From assembly GCF_024138165.1 (NCBI RefSeq), contig NZ_CP100000.1, positions 1,178,001 through 1,242,000 of the forward strand: a stretch of 64,000 nt of DNA. Direction: 5' to 3'. The notes under the pieces are model-generated. The model was not told the origin of the DNA. It searched no databases and saw only the letters and a list, made by a program, of their open reading frames with translations. Source of the DNA: Halorussus vallis. GTDB taxonomy: Archaea; Halobacteriota; Halobacteria; Halobacteriales; Haladaptataceae. The position numbers were made by a program, and so were the translations under genes. This document shows, one piece after another, positions 17,009 through 24,840 of this stretch. Numbering within the stretch: position 1 is the first letter of the stretch; every line of letters starts with the position of its first letter.

Positions 17009-17392
17009 CTACTCGATCTGCTCGCGGTACTCGTCGGCCGACAGCAGGTCGTCCATCCCGCTGTCGTCGTCGAGTTCGACCTCCAGCATCCAGCCGTCGC
17101 CGAAGGGGTCGTCGTTGACCAGTTCGGGCTGGTCGGCCAGCGCCTCGTTGACGGCGACGACGGTGCCGTTCACCGGCGAGTAGAGGTCCGAGACGGCCTT
17201 GATGGACTCGACCACGCCGAACTCCTCGTCCTTGGTGAGGTCGTCGCCCTCGTCGGGGAGTTCGACGAACACCACGTCGCCCAGTTCGTCCTGGGCGAAG
17301 TCGGTGATGCCGACCTTCGCGGTATCGTCGGCGTCCGTTACCCACTCGTGCGATTCCATGTACTTCCGGTCTGCTGGTACGTCGAAACTCAT
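17009..17392 (-). CDS. gcvH: Glycine cleavage system H protein
   Basis: The protein has 127 residues. The lipoyl-attachment lysine is K65 in [13 protein letters not shown], within the typical hammerhead fold ([26 protein letters not shown] is the usual start region). It shuttles the aminomethyl group from the P-protein to GcvT and is reoxidised by lipoamide dehydrogenase, which is not in the window. It starts 2 nt after gcvT, so the two are co-transcribed. Confidence 0.98.
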   Translation of the reverse strand: MSFDVPADRKYMESHEWVTDADDTAKVGITDFAQDELGDVVFVELPDEGDDLTKDEEFGVVESIKAVSDLYSPVNGTVVAVNEALADQPELVNDDPFGDGWMLEVELDDDSGMDDLLSADEYREQIE

Positions 17393-17394
17393 TG

Positions 17395-18486
17395 TCAGTC
17401 ACTCAGAAATGGCGTGTTCGCGATCTTTGCTTTTTTCGACTGGCCGCGGACGACCACGTTGACGACCGCCCCGGGGTCGGCGTACTCGGTCGGGACGTAC
17501 CCCAGCGCGATGGGTTCGCCGAGCGTCGGACTCATCGTCCCGCTGGTCACCTGCCCGATTATCACGTCGTCGGTGTTGGTGACGTCGTAGCCGTGGCGCG
17601 GCACGCCGCGGTCGACGAGTTTGATGCCGACGAACTCCTCCTCGACGCCCTCCGCCTCGACGCGTTCGAGGGCGTCCCGGCCGACGAACTCGGTATCGAG
17701 TTTGACGGTCCAGCCGACGCCCGCCTCGTAGGGGTTGCGGGGGTCGTCCTCGTGGTCGAAGTCCTGGCCCGAGAGTAGAAAGCCCATCTCCAGTCGGAGG
17801 GTGTCTCGAGCGCCGAGGCCGCAGGGCTGGCAGTCAAGCGCCTCCCAGACGGTCTCGGCCTCCGCGGCGGGCAGGACGAGTTCGAAGCCGTCCTCGCCGG
17901 TGTAGCCGGTGCGAGCGGTCCAGCACTCGACGCCCGCGACGGTGGCGTACTTGGCCTCGAACTTCTGGAGGTCAAGAATCGATTCCTCGGCGACCTCCCC
18001 GAGCAGTTCGGGGGCGTCGGGGCCCTGGAGCGCGAACATCGCGTACTCGTCGGTCGCGTTCGAAACCGTCGCGTCGAGGTCCCACTCGTTGCGGTGAGCG
18101 GTCCAGTGCTCGTGCATCTGCTCGTCGTGACCCGCGTTCGGGACGAACAGGAACTCCGCCTCGTCGCCCTCGGGGAGCCGGTAGACCACCGTGTCGTCGA
18201 CGATGACGCCGTCCTCGTCGGTGATCATCGAGTAGTGGGAGTCGCCCGGGTCGAGGGCGGTGACGTCGTTGGTCGTGAGCCGCTGCATCAGCGCTTCCGC
18301 GTCCGGCCCGGCGACCTCTATCTCGCCCATGTGGGAGACGTCGAAGATGCCGACCTCCTCCCTGACCGCGCGGTGTTCGTCCGTTATCGACTCGAACTCG
18401 ACGGGCATGTCCCACCCGCCGAACTCCGTGAACGTCGCTCCGCGCGCGTCGTGGACGTCGCGCAGTGGCGGCTTCCGAAGGGCCAT
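17395..18486 (-). CDS. gcvT: Aminomethyltransferase (glycine cleavage T protein)
   Basis: The protein has 363 residues and starts [16 protein letters not shown] at 18486. [42 protein letters not shown] and the [13 protein letters not shown] region match the folate-binding T-protein. It transfers the methylene group from lipoyl-GcvH to tetrahydrofolate (or tetrahydromethanopterin analogue) and frees ammonia. The frame continues 32 codons upstream, but that part has no family match; an AT-rich stretch (CATTACTTG at about 18510) sits near 27 nt upstream of 18486 and supports the chosen start. Confidence 0.97.
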   Translation of the reverse strand: MALRKPPLRDVHDARGATFTEFGGWDMPVEFESITDEHRAVREEVGIFDVSHMGEIEVAGPDAEALMQRLTTNDVTALDPGDSHYSMITDEDGVIVDDTVVYRLPEGDEAEFLFVPNAGHDEQMHEHWTAHRNEWDLDATVSNATDEYAMFALQGPDAPELLGEVAEESILDLQKFEAKYATVAGVECWTARTGYTGEDGFELVLPAAEAETVWEALDCQPCGLGARDTLRLEMGFLLSGQDFDHEDDPRNPYEAGVGWTVKLDTEFVGRDALERVEAEGVEEEFVGIKLVDRGVPRHGYDVTNTDDVIIGQVTSGTMSPTLGEPIALGYVPTEYADPGAVVNVVVRGQSKKAKIANTPFLSD

Positions 18487-18588
18487 ACTCCAACGGTCGA
18501 CCCCCCACAAGTAATGTTTTGTTTTCCCGTCCGGCGATCCGTACCGCCGCTCGGCCGCCGACGGCTCCGTCGCAGGCGCCAACCCTGC

Positions 18589-18768
18589 TCAGGCGGGTTC
18601 GACGACGATCTGCCCGTCGCGGAGTTTGTACACCAGCCTGTCGCCCTCCTCGACGTCGACGCCGTCTTCGGCGAACTCCTCGCGGACGGCCTTGATGAGG
18701 CTGATTCGCCAGCGCTGGGTCACGGTCGTCGTCCCGAGTATCTTCTCGTCGCTGTCGTCTGAACTCAT
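18589..18768 (-). CDS. AbrB/MazE-type swapped-hairpin DNA-binding protein
   Basis: ATG 18768 to TGA 18589 encodes 59 residues. The layout KILGTTTVTQRWRISLIKAVREEF... then VEEGDRLVYKLRDGQIVVEPA is the AbrB/SpoVT fold: a beta-strand with a T-x-R pattern, a short helix, and a GDRLVY strand pair. Such proteins are transcription factors or antitoxins; no toxin frame is adjacent. The 5' region contains one copy of a 36-nt motif (18789-18824) whose second copy lies before the next plus-strand gene (18967-19002), which suggests shared or auto-regulation (inference). Confidence 0.75.
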   Translation of the reverse strand: MSSDDSDEKILGTTTVTQRWRISLIKAVREEFAEDGVDVEEGDRLVYKLRDGQIVVEPA

Positions 18769-18788
18769 CTACGGCCGTCTTGGCTATC

Positions 18789-18824
18789 GGTACTGTTATG
18801 GACTCTTAGCTATTTCGACTATCT
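18789..18824 (+). promoter_or_regulatory. 36-nt repeat motif, copy 1 (upstream of AbrB-like gene)
   Basis: The sequence GGTACTGTTATG followed by TTAGCTATTTCGACTATCT is shared, with 28 of 36 positions identical, with 18967-19002. It starts 21 nt upstream of the minus-strand ATG at 18768, overlapping the expected promoter. It is a candidate operator. Confidence 0.45.
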
Positions 18825-18966
18825 CGGTACTTTCGCCTACCGCGTCGAAGACTCGACGTTCGCACCCGCGGTTCGCCGACGACTTTCAACCGAACGCCGA
18901 GAGACGACGTCAGGCCAGTTCCCTCCGGGCCGCGGCGCGTCGACGCGACCCCCAACTTCCGCCACC

Positions 18967-19002
18967 GGTACCGTTATGCGTCCGTAGCTATATCGACTAC
19001 CT
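18967..19002 (+). promoter_or_regulatory. 36-nt repeat motif, copy 2 (promoter of 19011 gene)
   Basis: The sequence GGTACCGTTATG followed by GTAGCTATATCGACTACCT ends 8 nt before the ATG at 19011. TAGCTATATCG inside it resembles a TATA box about 25 nt from the start. It is the same motif as 18789-18824 in the same orientation. Confidence 0.5.
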
Positions 19003-19010
19003 AGACGAAT

Positions 19011-19472
19011 ATGACTAATACGACGATGAATAAACTCGCTTCGCGGCTGGAGCAAACCGGAGCGGGCGCGGTGCTCGTCCGGGGAACGCGCGCGCCGATG
19101 CGGCCAAGTCGCACGGTGACGGTTTCGCCCGGCGTGTTGGCGACCGTGGACGCCGACCGGCGGTACGCGTCGCTGTACGTCTCGGCCGACGCCGGAACCG
19201 GGAGGGCGGTCCGGCAGTTCGGCTACGACGAGGTTCCCGCGGCCGCCGACTGCGCGACCCGGTTCGTCGCCGAGCGGAACGCGGCGGCGCTGTGGCTGTG
19301 CGGGCGCGACCGATTCGCCGGGTGGTGGTCGGAGTCGACCGTCCGCGGCGTCGAGCGCCGCCTCGACGAGGCGGCGCGTCGGGCAGAAGTTCCGCTGGTC
19401 GTCTGGACCGACGACGCCGACCGCGACGCGGGGGCGAACGCAGACCGCTACGACGACGTGTTCGAGGCGTAG
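19011..19472 (+). CDS. Conserved haloarchaeal protein of unknown function
   Basis: The protein has 153 residues. It begins MTNTTMNKLASRLEQTGAGAV and has an Arg-rich middle (RGTRAPMRPSRTVTVSPGVL), then a C-terminal part with RFVAERNAAALWLCGRDRFAGWW and ERRLDEAARRAEVPLVVWTDD. There is no signal peptide or membrane segment. It is less acidic than its neighbours in the first half. Its 3' end overlaps the convergent zinc-finger gene by 25 nt. No family is recognised. Confidence 0.65.
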   Translation: MTNTTMNKLASRLEQTGAGAVLVRGTRAPMRPSRTVTVSPGVLATVDADRRYASLYVSADAGTGRAVRQFGYDEVPAAADCATRFVAERNAAALWLCGRDRFAGWWSESTVRGVERRLDEAARRAEVPLVVWTDDADRDAGANADRYDDVFEA

Positions 19473-19729
19473 CGCGCGAGCAACGTCGCCGCCGAGACGC
19501 CGACGTCGGTGCTGTCGCAGGCAGGACACTGGACGGCGAGCGAAACCGCCTCCTTGACGGAGCGACCGGCCGACCCCGACGCGTCGGGGTCGGCCGGGTC
19601 GGGAGAGACGGTGGAGTCGGTAGAGTCGGCGGAGTCGGCCGACCCGGAAGGGTCGGCCGGAATCGACAGCGCGAGGTCGACGAGCAACACGAACGAACCG
19701 GAGTGACCGCAGTTGTGACAGTGCGTCAT
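19448..19729 (-). CDS. Zinc-finger protein with Ser/Asp-rich insertion
   Basis: The protein has 93 residues from ATG 19729 (MTHCHNCGHSGSF). A first CHNC pair (residues 4-7) and a second CPAC pair (68-71) would bind one zinc. Between them sits a low-complexity Asp/Ser/Ala/Pro stretch (about 25-56) encoded by near-repeats, including a 32-nt perfect DNA palindrome at 19566-19597. The first ten residues resemble haloarchaeal one-zinc-finger proteins. The gene overlaps the convergent upstream gene by 25 nt. It may be a small regulator or simply a structural zinc protein. Confidence 0.65.
   Translation of the reverse strand: MTHCHNCGHSGSFVLLVDLALSIPADPSGSADSADSTDSTVSPDPADPDASGSAGRSVKEAVSLAVQCPACDSTDVGVSAATLLARYASNTSS
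19566..19597. repeat. 32-nt perfect palindrome inside coding sequence
   Basis: A zero-loop palindrome with centre CCGACGCGTCGG lies in the Ser/Asp-rich linker of the zinc-finger gene. The same central motif is found in intergenic palindromes at 26329-26370 (GGACGCGTCC) and 48658-48695. Confidence 0.7.
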
Positions 19730-19804
19730 GGATGTCGGGCCGGCAGGTGAGTTCCGCGCGCCGGCGACCGCGAACTTGCCCCGTCTCGGTACTTGAACGT
19801 TCGC

Positions 19805-19844
19805 GTCGGGGGAACGTGCCGCCCCGGCGGCACGTTCCCCCGAC
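19805..19844. terminator. 19-bp perfect hairpin downstream of antiporter gene
   Basis: Arms 19805-19823 and 19826-19844 are perfectly complementary with a 2-nt spacer. It starts 23 nt after the antiporter stop on the minus strand and is a likely 3' end signal. Confidence 0.55.
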
Positions 19845-19866
19845 CGACTCCGGTCGCCCCGACGTC

Positions 19867-21573
19867 TCAGTCGTCGCCGGGTTTCGGTCGCGGTTCCATG
19901 TCGAGTCCGTACTCGGCGGCGCGCGCCCGCCAGAACTCCTGGAAGCCCTCCTCCTCGGGGTCGTGGGTGACGGTGCTCTCGCCCGTCTGGACCCGGTCGA
20001 GTTTGAGGTCGAGTTCTTCGAGCAGGCGGTGGCCCACGTCGTCGCTGATGGTCCCGTTCCGCATCGCGTCCATGACCGCGCTCTTCTCGCGCTTGAGCAC
20101 GCGGCGCTCGCCGACCAGCAGTTCCTCCTCGCGGAGTTCGGGATTGCTCGTCAGCAACTGGGAGATGGCACCGCTCAGGTCGTCCTTCTCGCGCTGGTAC
20201 TCCGCGCGGAAATCCTCGTAGACCGAGTTCGAGAGGTCGCCCGTCCGGTGGAGTCGTTCGGCGGCGTCGAGCGCGGCGTCGACCGACCGCGCGCGACCCA
20301 CGAGCAGTTCGTAGAGTTCCTCGGCGTCCGAGCGGGTGACGATGTCGAACGCGTCCATCACGCGCTCCATCGACAGCCCCTGGCCGATGAGGCTGAACGC
20401 CGCGACCCCGAACACCATCGCGCGAAGCTCCTCCCGGTGGGGGAACTGGGGCGGCAGGCCGAGCACGAGCGCGATGGGGATGGAGCCGTGGAGTCCGCCC
20501 CACACCATCACGTGCTGGTACGACAGCGGTATCGACGCCGGGATGAACCGGTTCGAGAGGGCCGTGAGCGGGTAGACGACCAGCGCGCGGGCCGCCACCA
20601 CCAGCGGAATCGCCAGCAGAATGAGCTTGCCGTGGGTGAGAATCTGGGCGATGGGGGTCTTGGCCCCGATGAGTAGGAAGATGAGCGTGTTGACGAGGAA
20701 GGCGGCGGTGTCCCAGGTGTTGAACACAGAGATCTTGGTCTGGGCGCTCATCGCGTACTCCGCGCCCGCGTTGCCGATGAACAGCCCCGCCGTCACCGTG
20801 GCGATGACGCCGCTGACGTGGAGATAGTGTTCGGCCAGCAGGAAGCTCCCGTAGGCCAAAATCATCGTGAGCACGATCTCGGTCATGTGCTCGTCGAGTC
20901 GGTACATCACCTGGTACACCGCGAGGCCGGCGACCAACCCGACCAGGAAGCCGCCGCCGCTGGCGACGAGGACGTCGACCGACGCCTGTCCGATGGTGCC
21001 GGGGGTGACCAGTTCCGCGAGTTCCGTCCCGGCCTGCTGGGACTCGACGACCAGCGCGAACAGCGTCGAGAAGATGACGACGCCGACGCCGTCGTTGACC
21101 AGGCTCTCGCCCTCGACCAGCACCGAGAGTCGCTCGGGCGCGCCGAGTTCCTCGAACAGCGCCAGCACCGACACCGGGTCGGTCGGCAGTATCATCGCGG
21201 CGAACAGCAACGAGATGAGCAGGGGGAAGCCGAAGACGTAGCTGCCGGCCACCCCGAGTGCGAGGATCGAGACTATCAGACCGACGACCGCGAGCACGAT
21301 TATCGGGAGCAAGTTCGCCCGGAACCGTTCGAGGTCCGTCGTGGCCGCTCCCTCGAACAACAGTGGCGGGAGGAACACGAGGAGGATGAGATCGTGAGAC
21401 AGTTCGATGTCGATCGTGATGCCGAGGACGGACACCGCGAACCCCGCGAGCAACAGCGCGATGGTGTACGGAAATTTACCGACCTTGGCGACGAAGATGC
21501 CGACGCCCGCCGCGATGACGAACACCGCGAGCAGGTCGATGAGTTCGGCGGCGATACCAGTCTCTGCGACCAT
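19867..21573 (-). CDS. Cation:proton antiporter, CPA1 (NhaP) family
   Basis: The protein has 568 residues. The first 400 form about 12 membrane segments (for example LLAVFVIAAGVGIFVAKVG, LILLVFLPPLLFEGAA, VLVEGESLVNDGVGVVIFS). The ND motif in SLVNDGVG is the cation-binding site of CPA1 Na+/H+ exchangers, and VWGGLHGSIPIAL is the conserved arginine-poor family segment near the end. The C-terminal 165 residues are cytosolic, helical and charged, likely regulatory. It exports Na+ in exchange for H+, a core function in a halophile. The hairpin at 19805-19844 follows it. Confidence 0.93.
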   Translation of the reverse strand: MVAETGIAAELIDLLAVFVIAAGVGIFVAKVGKFPYTIALLLAGFAVSVLGITIDIELSHDLILLVFLPPLLFEGAATTDLERFRANLLPIIVLAVVGLIVSILALGVAGSYVFGFPLLISLLFAAMILPTDPVSVLALFEELGAPERLSVLVEGESLVNDGVGVVIFSTLFALVVESQQAGTELAELVTPGTIGQASVDVLVASGGGFLVGLVAGLAVYQVMYRLDEHMTEIVLTMILAYGSFLLAEHYLHVSGVIATVTAGLFIGNAGAEYAMSAQTKISVFNTWDTAAFLVNTLIFLLIGAKTPIAQILTHGKLILLAIPLVVAARALVVYPLTALSNRFIPASIPLSYQHVMVWGGLHGSIPIALVLGLPPQFPHREELRAMVFGVAAFSLIGQGLSMERVMDAFDIVTRSDAEELYELLVGRARSVDAALDAAERLHRTGDLSNSVYEDFRAEYQREKDDLSGAISQLLTSNPELREEELLVGERRVLKREKSAVMDAMRNGTISDDVGHRLLEELDLKLDRVQTGESTVTHDPEEEGFQEFWRARAAEYGLDMEPRPKPGDD

Positions 21574-21730
21574 GGGGAGTCGTTAGGCCCGGCGGCAATT
21601 AAAGGAAAAGGCCCTCTCGGCTCGAGGCCGCCCGGAGACGAGGCGCGACGTGACTCGCGGCCCGAGGTGTCCGGGGGCCGGTCGGCGAGGGTCGATTCCG
21701 CCGCGCGACGGAGACGTCTCTTCAGCTTCT

Positions 21731-21762
21731 CGGCGTCCGGCGACATTCACCGCCGGACGCCG
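21731..21762. terminator. 12-bp hairpin downstream of the halolysin gene
   Basis: Arms 21731-21742 and 21751-21762 are perfectly complementary with an 8-nt loop. It lies about 70 nt after the halolysin stop on the minus strand. The remaining intergenic sequence 21574-21828 shows nothing else. Confidence 0.45.
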
Positions 21763-21828
21763 CACGAAGCCGTCGCTGGACCGAAACGCGACCGAGCGGA
21801 AAAAGGAGTAACGCCGCGAACCGAGCGA

Positions 21829-23409
21829 CTACTGGTACTCGGTGATGGTGAGGTCGTAGCTACCCGACCCGCTGTAGGAGTCGACGTCGATCTGGAGCGC
21901 CGTCGACGTGTCGGGGCTGTCGATGGTGATGGACTCCTGGCTGTTCGTGCTGATCGAGCGGTAGTCGTAGTTGCTCGGACTCGCGGCCGTCGTCGTGCCC
22001 TCGTTGATGTAGAGGTCGAAGTCGGCGTCGCTCGGACCGGCGAGTTCCACGACGATCTGGCTCGGACTGCTGTACTCCCAGCTCCACGTATAGTCGTCGT
22101 AGTCGCTCGACCCCGACAGCGAGTCGCTGACGGTCGAGGAGGTCGAACCGTCGCCACCGCCACCGCCGCCACCGCTGTTCGACGGATCGGTGGTGACCGC
22201 CGCGTAGGCGTCGACCTGACCGCTGCCCTGCTTGTCCGAGGAGAGGCCGATGTCCTCGGCCGTGTTCTTGAGGTGGGCGCGGAGTTCGGAGTTGGTGAGG
22301 CTCGACCACTTGGCGAGGGTCAGTCCGGCGACGCCGGACGTGACGGGGGTCGCCATCGAGGTCCCCGAGAGCTTCTCGTAGGAGCCGCGAGTCTCGGTGG
22401 TGGTCGAGAGGATGTCGACGCCGGGGGCGCAGAGTTCGACGTCGCTACCGTACTGGGAGAACGACGCGAGTTGCTCGTTGCTGTCGACCGCCGAGACGGC
22501 CACGCACTCGCTGTAGGCCGCGGGGTAGGAGACGCTGCTCGACCCGTCGTTACCCGCCGCGCAGATGACGAGCGAGCCGTTGCTGGTCGCGTAGCTGACG
22601 GCGTTCTTCATCGTCGAAGTGTAGCCGCCACCGCCGAGGGACATGTTGATGATGTCGGCGCCCTGGTCAGCCGCCCATCGGACCGCGTCGGCGATGTCGG
22701 AGGTGGAACCGCTACCGCTCTCGTCGAGCGCCCGGCCGTTGATGAGCGAGGAGTTGCCCTGGCCGGCGACGCCGGTGCCGTTGTCGACGACGGCCGCCGC
22801 ACAGCCCGAGACGTGCGTGCCGTGGTACTCGTCCTGGGGGACGTCGGGCGCCGGGTCCGAGTCCGAGTCCACGAAGTCCTTGCCGGGGTCGGACTTGTAG
22901 TTGGCCGCGAGGTCCGGGTGGTCGTACTGGGCGCCGGTGTCGACGACCGCGATGGTGACGTCCGACGAACCCGTGGTCGTGTCCCACGCCTGGTCGGACT
23001 TGACCTGCTGGGGCGCGTACTGGTCGCCGAAACGGGGGTCGTTCGGCGTCATCTGGGTCTCGTACGTCGCGTTCGGCTCGGCGTACTTGATGCCCTCCTT
23101 CTTCGTGATGGCGTCGATGAAGTTCTGACGAGCGACGTCGGGAGCCTCGCTCGGGAACTTGACGGCGACGTACCGGAGTTTCTCGTTCTTGTGGACGACC
23201 TCGGCGTTGCCGGGGACGTGCTGTGTGACCGCCTGCTCGACGTCTCCCGCACCTGCGGAGACGCCGACCAGGATCTCGTCCTCCTTCGGACCGGGTTCGC
23301 GCCCGGGGGTCGCGGCAGTGATGCCACCCATGGCGGCCGCGGCACCGACCGCGCCCGTTGCCTTCAGGAAACTACGTCGATCGAAACGCTGCGTGCCTTC
23401 ATCTGACAT
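21829..23409 (-). CDS. Halolysin-type secreted subtilisin-like serine protease
   Basis: The protein has 526 residues starting at ATG 23409; a TTG two codons earlier is less likely. A twin-arginine signal RRSFLKATGAVGAAAAMGG (11-29) directs folded export. An I9-type propeptide (about 45-120) is followed by the S8 catalytic domain with D157 (VVDTGAQYDHPDL), H197 (HGTHVSG) and S351 (GTSMATP), and oxyanion Asn near 287 (AAGNDG). A Gly/Ser linker (GGGGGGGDGS) leads to a C-terminal pre-peptidase-like beta domain (about 425-526), typical of halolysins. It degrades extracellular protein. The AT-rich upstream region 23420-23520 carries the promoter (TTAATACG near 23435). Confidence 0.95.
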   Translation of the reverse strand: MSDEGTQRFDRRSFLKATGAVGAAAAMGGITAATPGREPGPKEDEILVGVSAGAGDVEQAVTQHVPGNAEVVHKNEKLRYVAVKFPSEAPDVARQNFIDAITKKEGIKYAEPNATYETQMTPNDPRFGDQYAPQQVKSDQAWDTTTGSSDVTIAVVDTGAQYDHPDLAANYKSDPGKDFVDSDSDPAPDVPQDEYHGTHVSGCAAAVVDNGTGVAGQGNSSLINGRALDESGSGSTSDIADAVRWAADQGADIINMSLGGGGYTSTMKNAVSYATSNGSLVICAAGNDGSSSVSYPAAYSECVAVSAVDSNEQLASFSQYGSDVELCAPGVDILSTTTETRGSYEKLSGTSMATPVTSGVAGLTLAKWSSLTNSELRAHLKNTAEDIGLSSDKQGSGQVDAYAAVTTDPSNSGGGGGGGDGSTSSTVSDSLSGSSDYDDYTWSWEYSSPSQIVVELAGPSDADFDLYINEGTTTAASPSNYDYRSISTNSQESITIDSPDTSTALQIDVDSYSGSGSYDLTITEYQ

Positions 23410-23636
23410 ACGCAACTGTCACAACGAACCGTATTAATTTAAATTTGTCCGTAAAAGAGAATTAATTATTGTCTCAGTATAGTTATTTTACGTACTGGTT
23501 TTTCAAATATATACAGCGTTTGAAGTGGGCGGTTCGTCGCCGACCGTCTCGCACGGCAGCGCTCGGCGAGGAACCGGCGAGCCACCGGGACGCCGGGACC
23601 GCCACCGCTATAGCCGACCGACGGGTATCGGCGACC
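23410..23636. promoter_or_regulatory. AT-rich divergent promoter region
   Basis: The region 23425-23520 is unusually AT-rich for this genome (TTAATTTAAATTTG, AATATATACAGCG). It separates the halolysin gene (minus) and the NYN gene (plus) and probably holds both promoters and possible regulator sites. Confidence 0.5.
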
Positions 23637-24080
23637 ATGAAGCCGTTGCGCTCGCTCCTCTCGGGGGAGACGTCCGTCGCGCTGTTCGTCGACGGACCGA
23701 ACGTCCTCCGCGAGGAGTTCGACGTGGACTTGGACGACGTTCGCGATGCCGCCTCCGAACTGGGCCAACTGGTAGTGACCAGACTCTACCTCGACGAACA
23801 CGCGACACCCGGGCTTATCCAGGCGGCCGAAGCCCGCGGCTACGAGGTCACGGTGACCAGCGGGGACGTCGACGTGAAACTCGCGGTCGACGCCACCGAG
23901 TTCGCGCTGACCGACGGACTGGACGTGCTGGCCATCGCCTCGCGGGACACCGATTTCAAGCCGGTGCTGGAGAAGGCCGCCCGCAACGGCGTCCGAACCG
24001 TCGCCATCGCCCCCGGCGAACACGGCCGCTCCGACGCGCTTCGCAACGCCGCCCACGAGGCGTACGTGCTGGAGGAATGA
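23637..24080 (+). CDS. NYN-domain (PIN-like) putative RNase
   Basis: The protein has 147 residues. VALFVDGPNVLREEF (14-28) and the later SGDVDVKLAVDATEF and LAIASRDTDFKPVLEKAARNG blocks are the conserved acidic residues of the NYN family (TIGR00288-like), a PIN-type fold that uses Asp residues to coordinate metal for RNA cleavage. The real target is unknown. The start at 23637 (MKPLRSLLSGE) is taken because the upstream frame encodes an Arg-rich sequence that lies in the AT-rich promoter region. Confidence 0.88.
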   Translation: MKPLRSLLSGETSVALFVDGPNVLREEFDVDLDDVRDAASELGQLVVTRLYLDEHATPGLIQAAEARGYEVTVTSGDVDVKLAVDATEFALTDGLDVLAIASRDTDFKPVLEKAARNGVRTVAIAPGEHGRSDALRNAAHEAYVLEE

Positions 24081-24116
24081 CGCGCCTCGACGACCGAGAA
24101 TCGGAGTCTCGGCCGC

Positions 24117-24596
24117 TCACCCCAGTTTCTTGACGGCGACGCGGTGGCGTCCGTCGGCCGCCGATTCGCTCCCGCCGGTCCGCAGTTCGAGCGTCTCCAC
24201 GACGGCGGCCGCGACCGACTCGCGCCACGCCTCGACCGCCTCGGCGTGGCGCTCGTGGTGGCGTTCGACCGAGAACTCCTCGTCGGGGTCCTCGCGGAGT
24301 CGGTCCTCCGTGTCGTCGGGGTGCGGGAACGCTTCGACCGCGTCCTCGTCGACGAGTCGGTCAGGGTGGAGGTGGATGGCGCCGGTCTGCGGGTCCACGT
24401 TGGCGGTTCGTCCGTCTTCGTCGGCCTCGTCGACGACGTGAAGGCGCGCCCGCATCCGGCCGCTGAACGGCGGCGTCGCCCGCAAAACGGTTCGGCGCGA
24501 CGGCGTGCGCCGTCGCGCCTCGTAGGCCGCGACGACGTCGTCGGTCGTCACGACGACGGTGTGGACGACCCCCGGGTCTGTCCCGTCGGCGTTCAT
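24117..24596 (-). CDS. Conserved haloarchaeal protein of unknown function
   Basis: The protein has 159 residues and is hydrophilic and acidic. It starts MNADGTDPGVVHTVVVTTDDVVAAYEA and includes RATPPFSGRMRARLHVVD, VDPQTGAIHLHPDRLVDE and a C-terminal helix EAWRESVAAAVVETLELRT. The composition and codon use look genuine. There is no recognisable domain. It ends 37 nt from the convergent NYN gene. Confidence 0.7.
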   Translation of the reverse strand: MNADGTDPGVVHTVVVTTDDVVAAYEARRRTPSRRTVLRATPPFSGRMRARLHVVDEADEDGRTANVDPQTGAIHLHPDRLVDEDAVEAFPHPDDTEDRLREDPDEEFSVERHHERHAEAVEAWRESVAAAVVETLELRTGGSESAADGRHRVAVKKLG

Positions 24597-24666
24597 GCCC
24601 GTCGCTCGGGTCCCGAGGCCCTTGAGTATTCACTCGGAGACGCGGAGGGCCGGTTCCTCTCCACCG

Positions 24667-24677
24667 TAGTATAAAAG
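24667..24677 (+). promoter_or_regulatory. Strong TATA box upstream of the beta-helix gene
   Basis: AGTATAAAAGT is the best TATA match in this interval. A transcript would start near 24697, about 145 nt before the proposed GTG at 24841. Short frames of 26 and 20 codons at 24705 and 24798 lie in that leader, but have no protein character. Confidence 0.5.
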
Positions 24678-24840
24678 TTTCCGTTCCGCCTAGCGATGTG
24701 ACAAAATGGCACGCTATCACGACCCAGTGCCTGTCAGAGCGCGCTCACGTCCCGCGATTTCGACGCGAAGACGCGCCCCCACCTAATAGGTGTCCAGATG
24801 AAGCGAACCGACCTTGGAATCACCGTTCGGTCGATTTTGT

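Noticed and set aside
20818-23406. 862-residue plus-strand frame opposite the antiporter and halolysin genes
   Set aside because: Antisense shadow caused by high GC. Its product is Arg/Val/Gly-rich and without motifs; the minus-strand frames carry clear protease and antiporter signatures.
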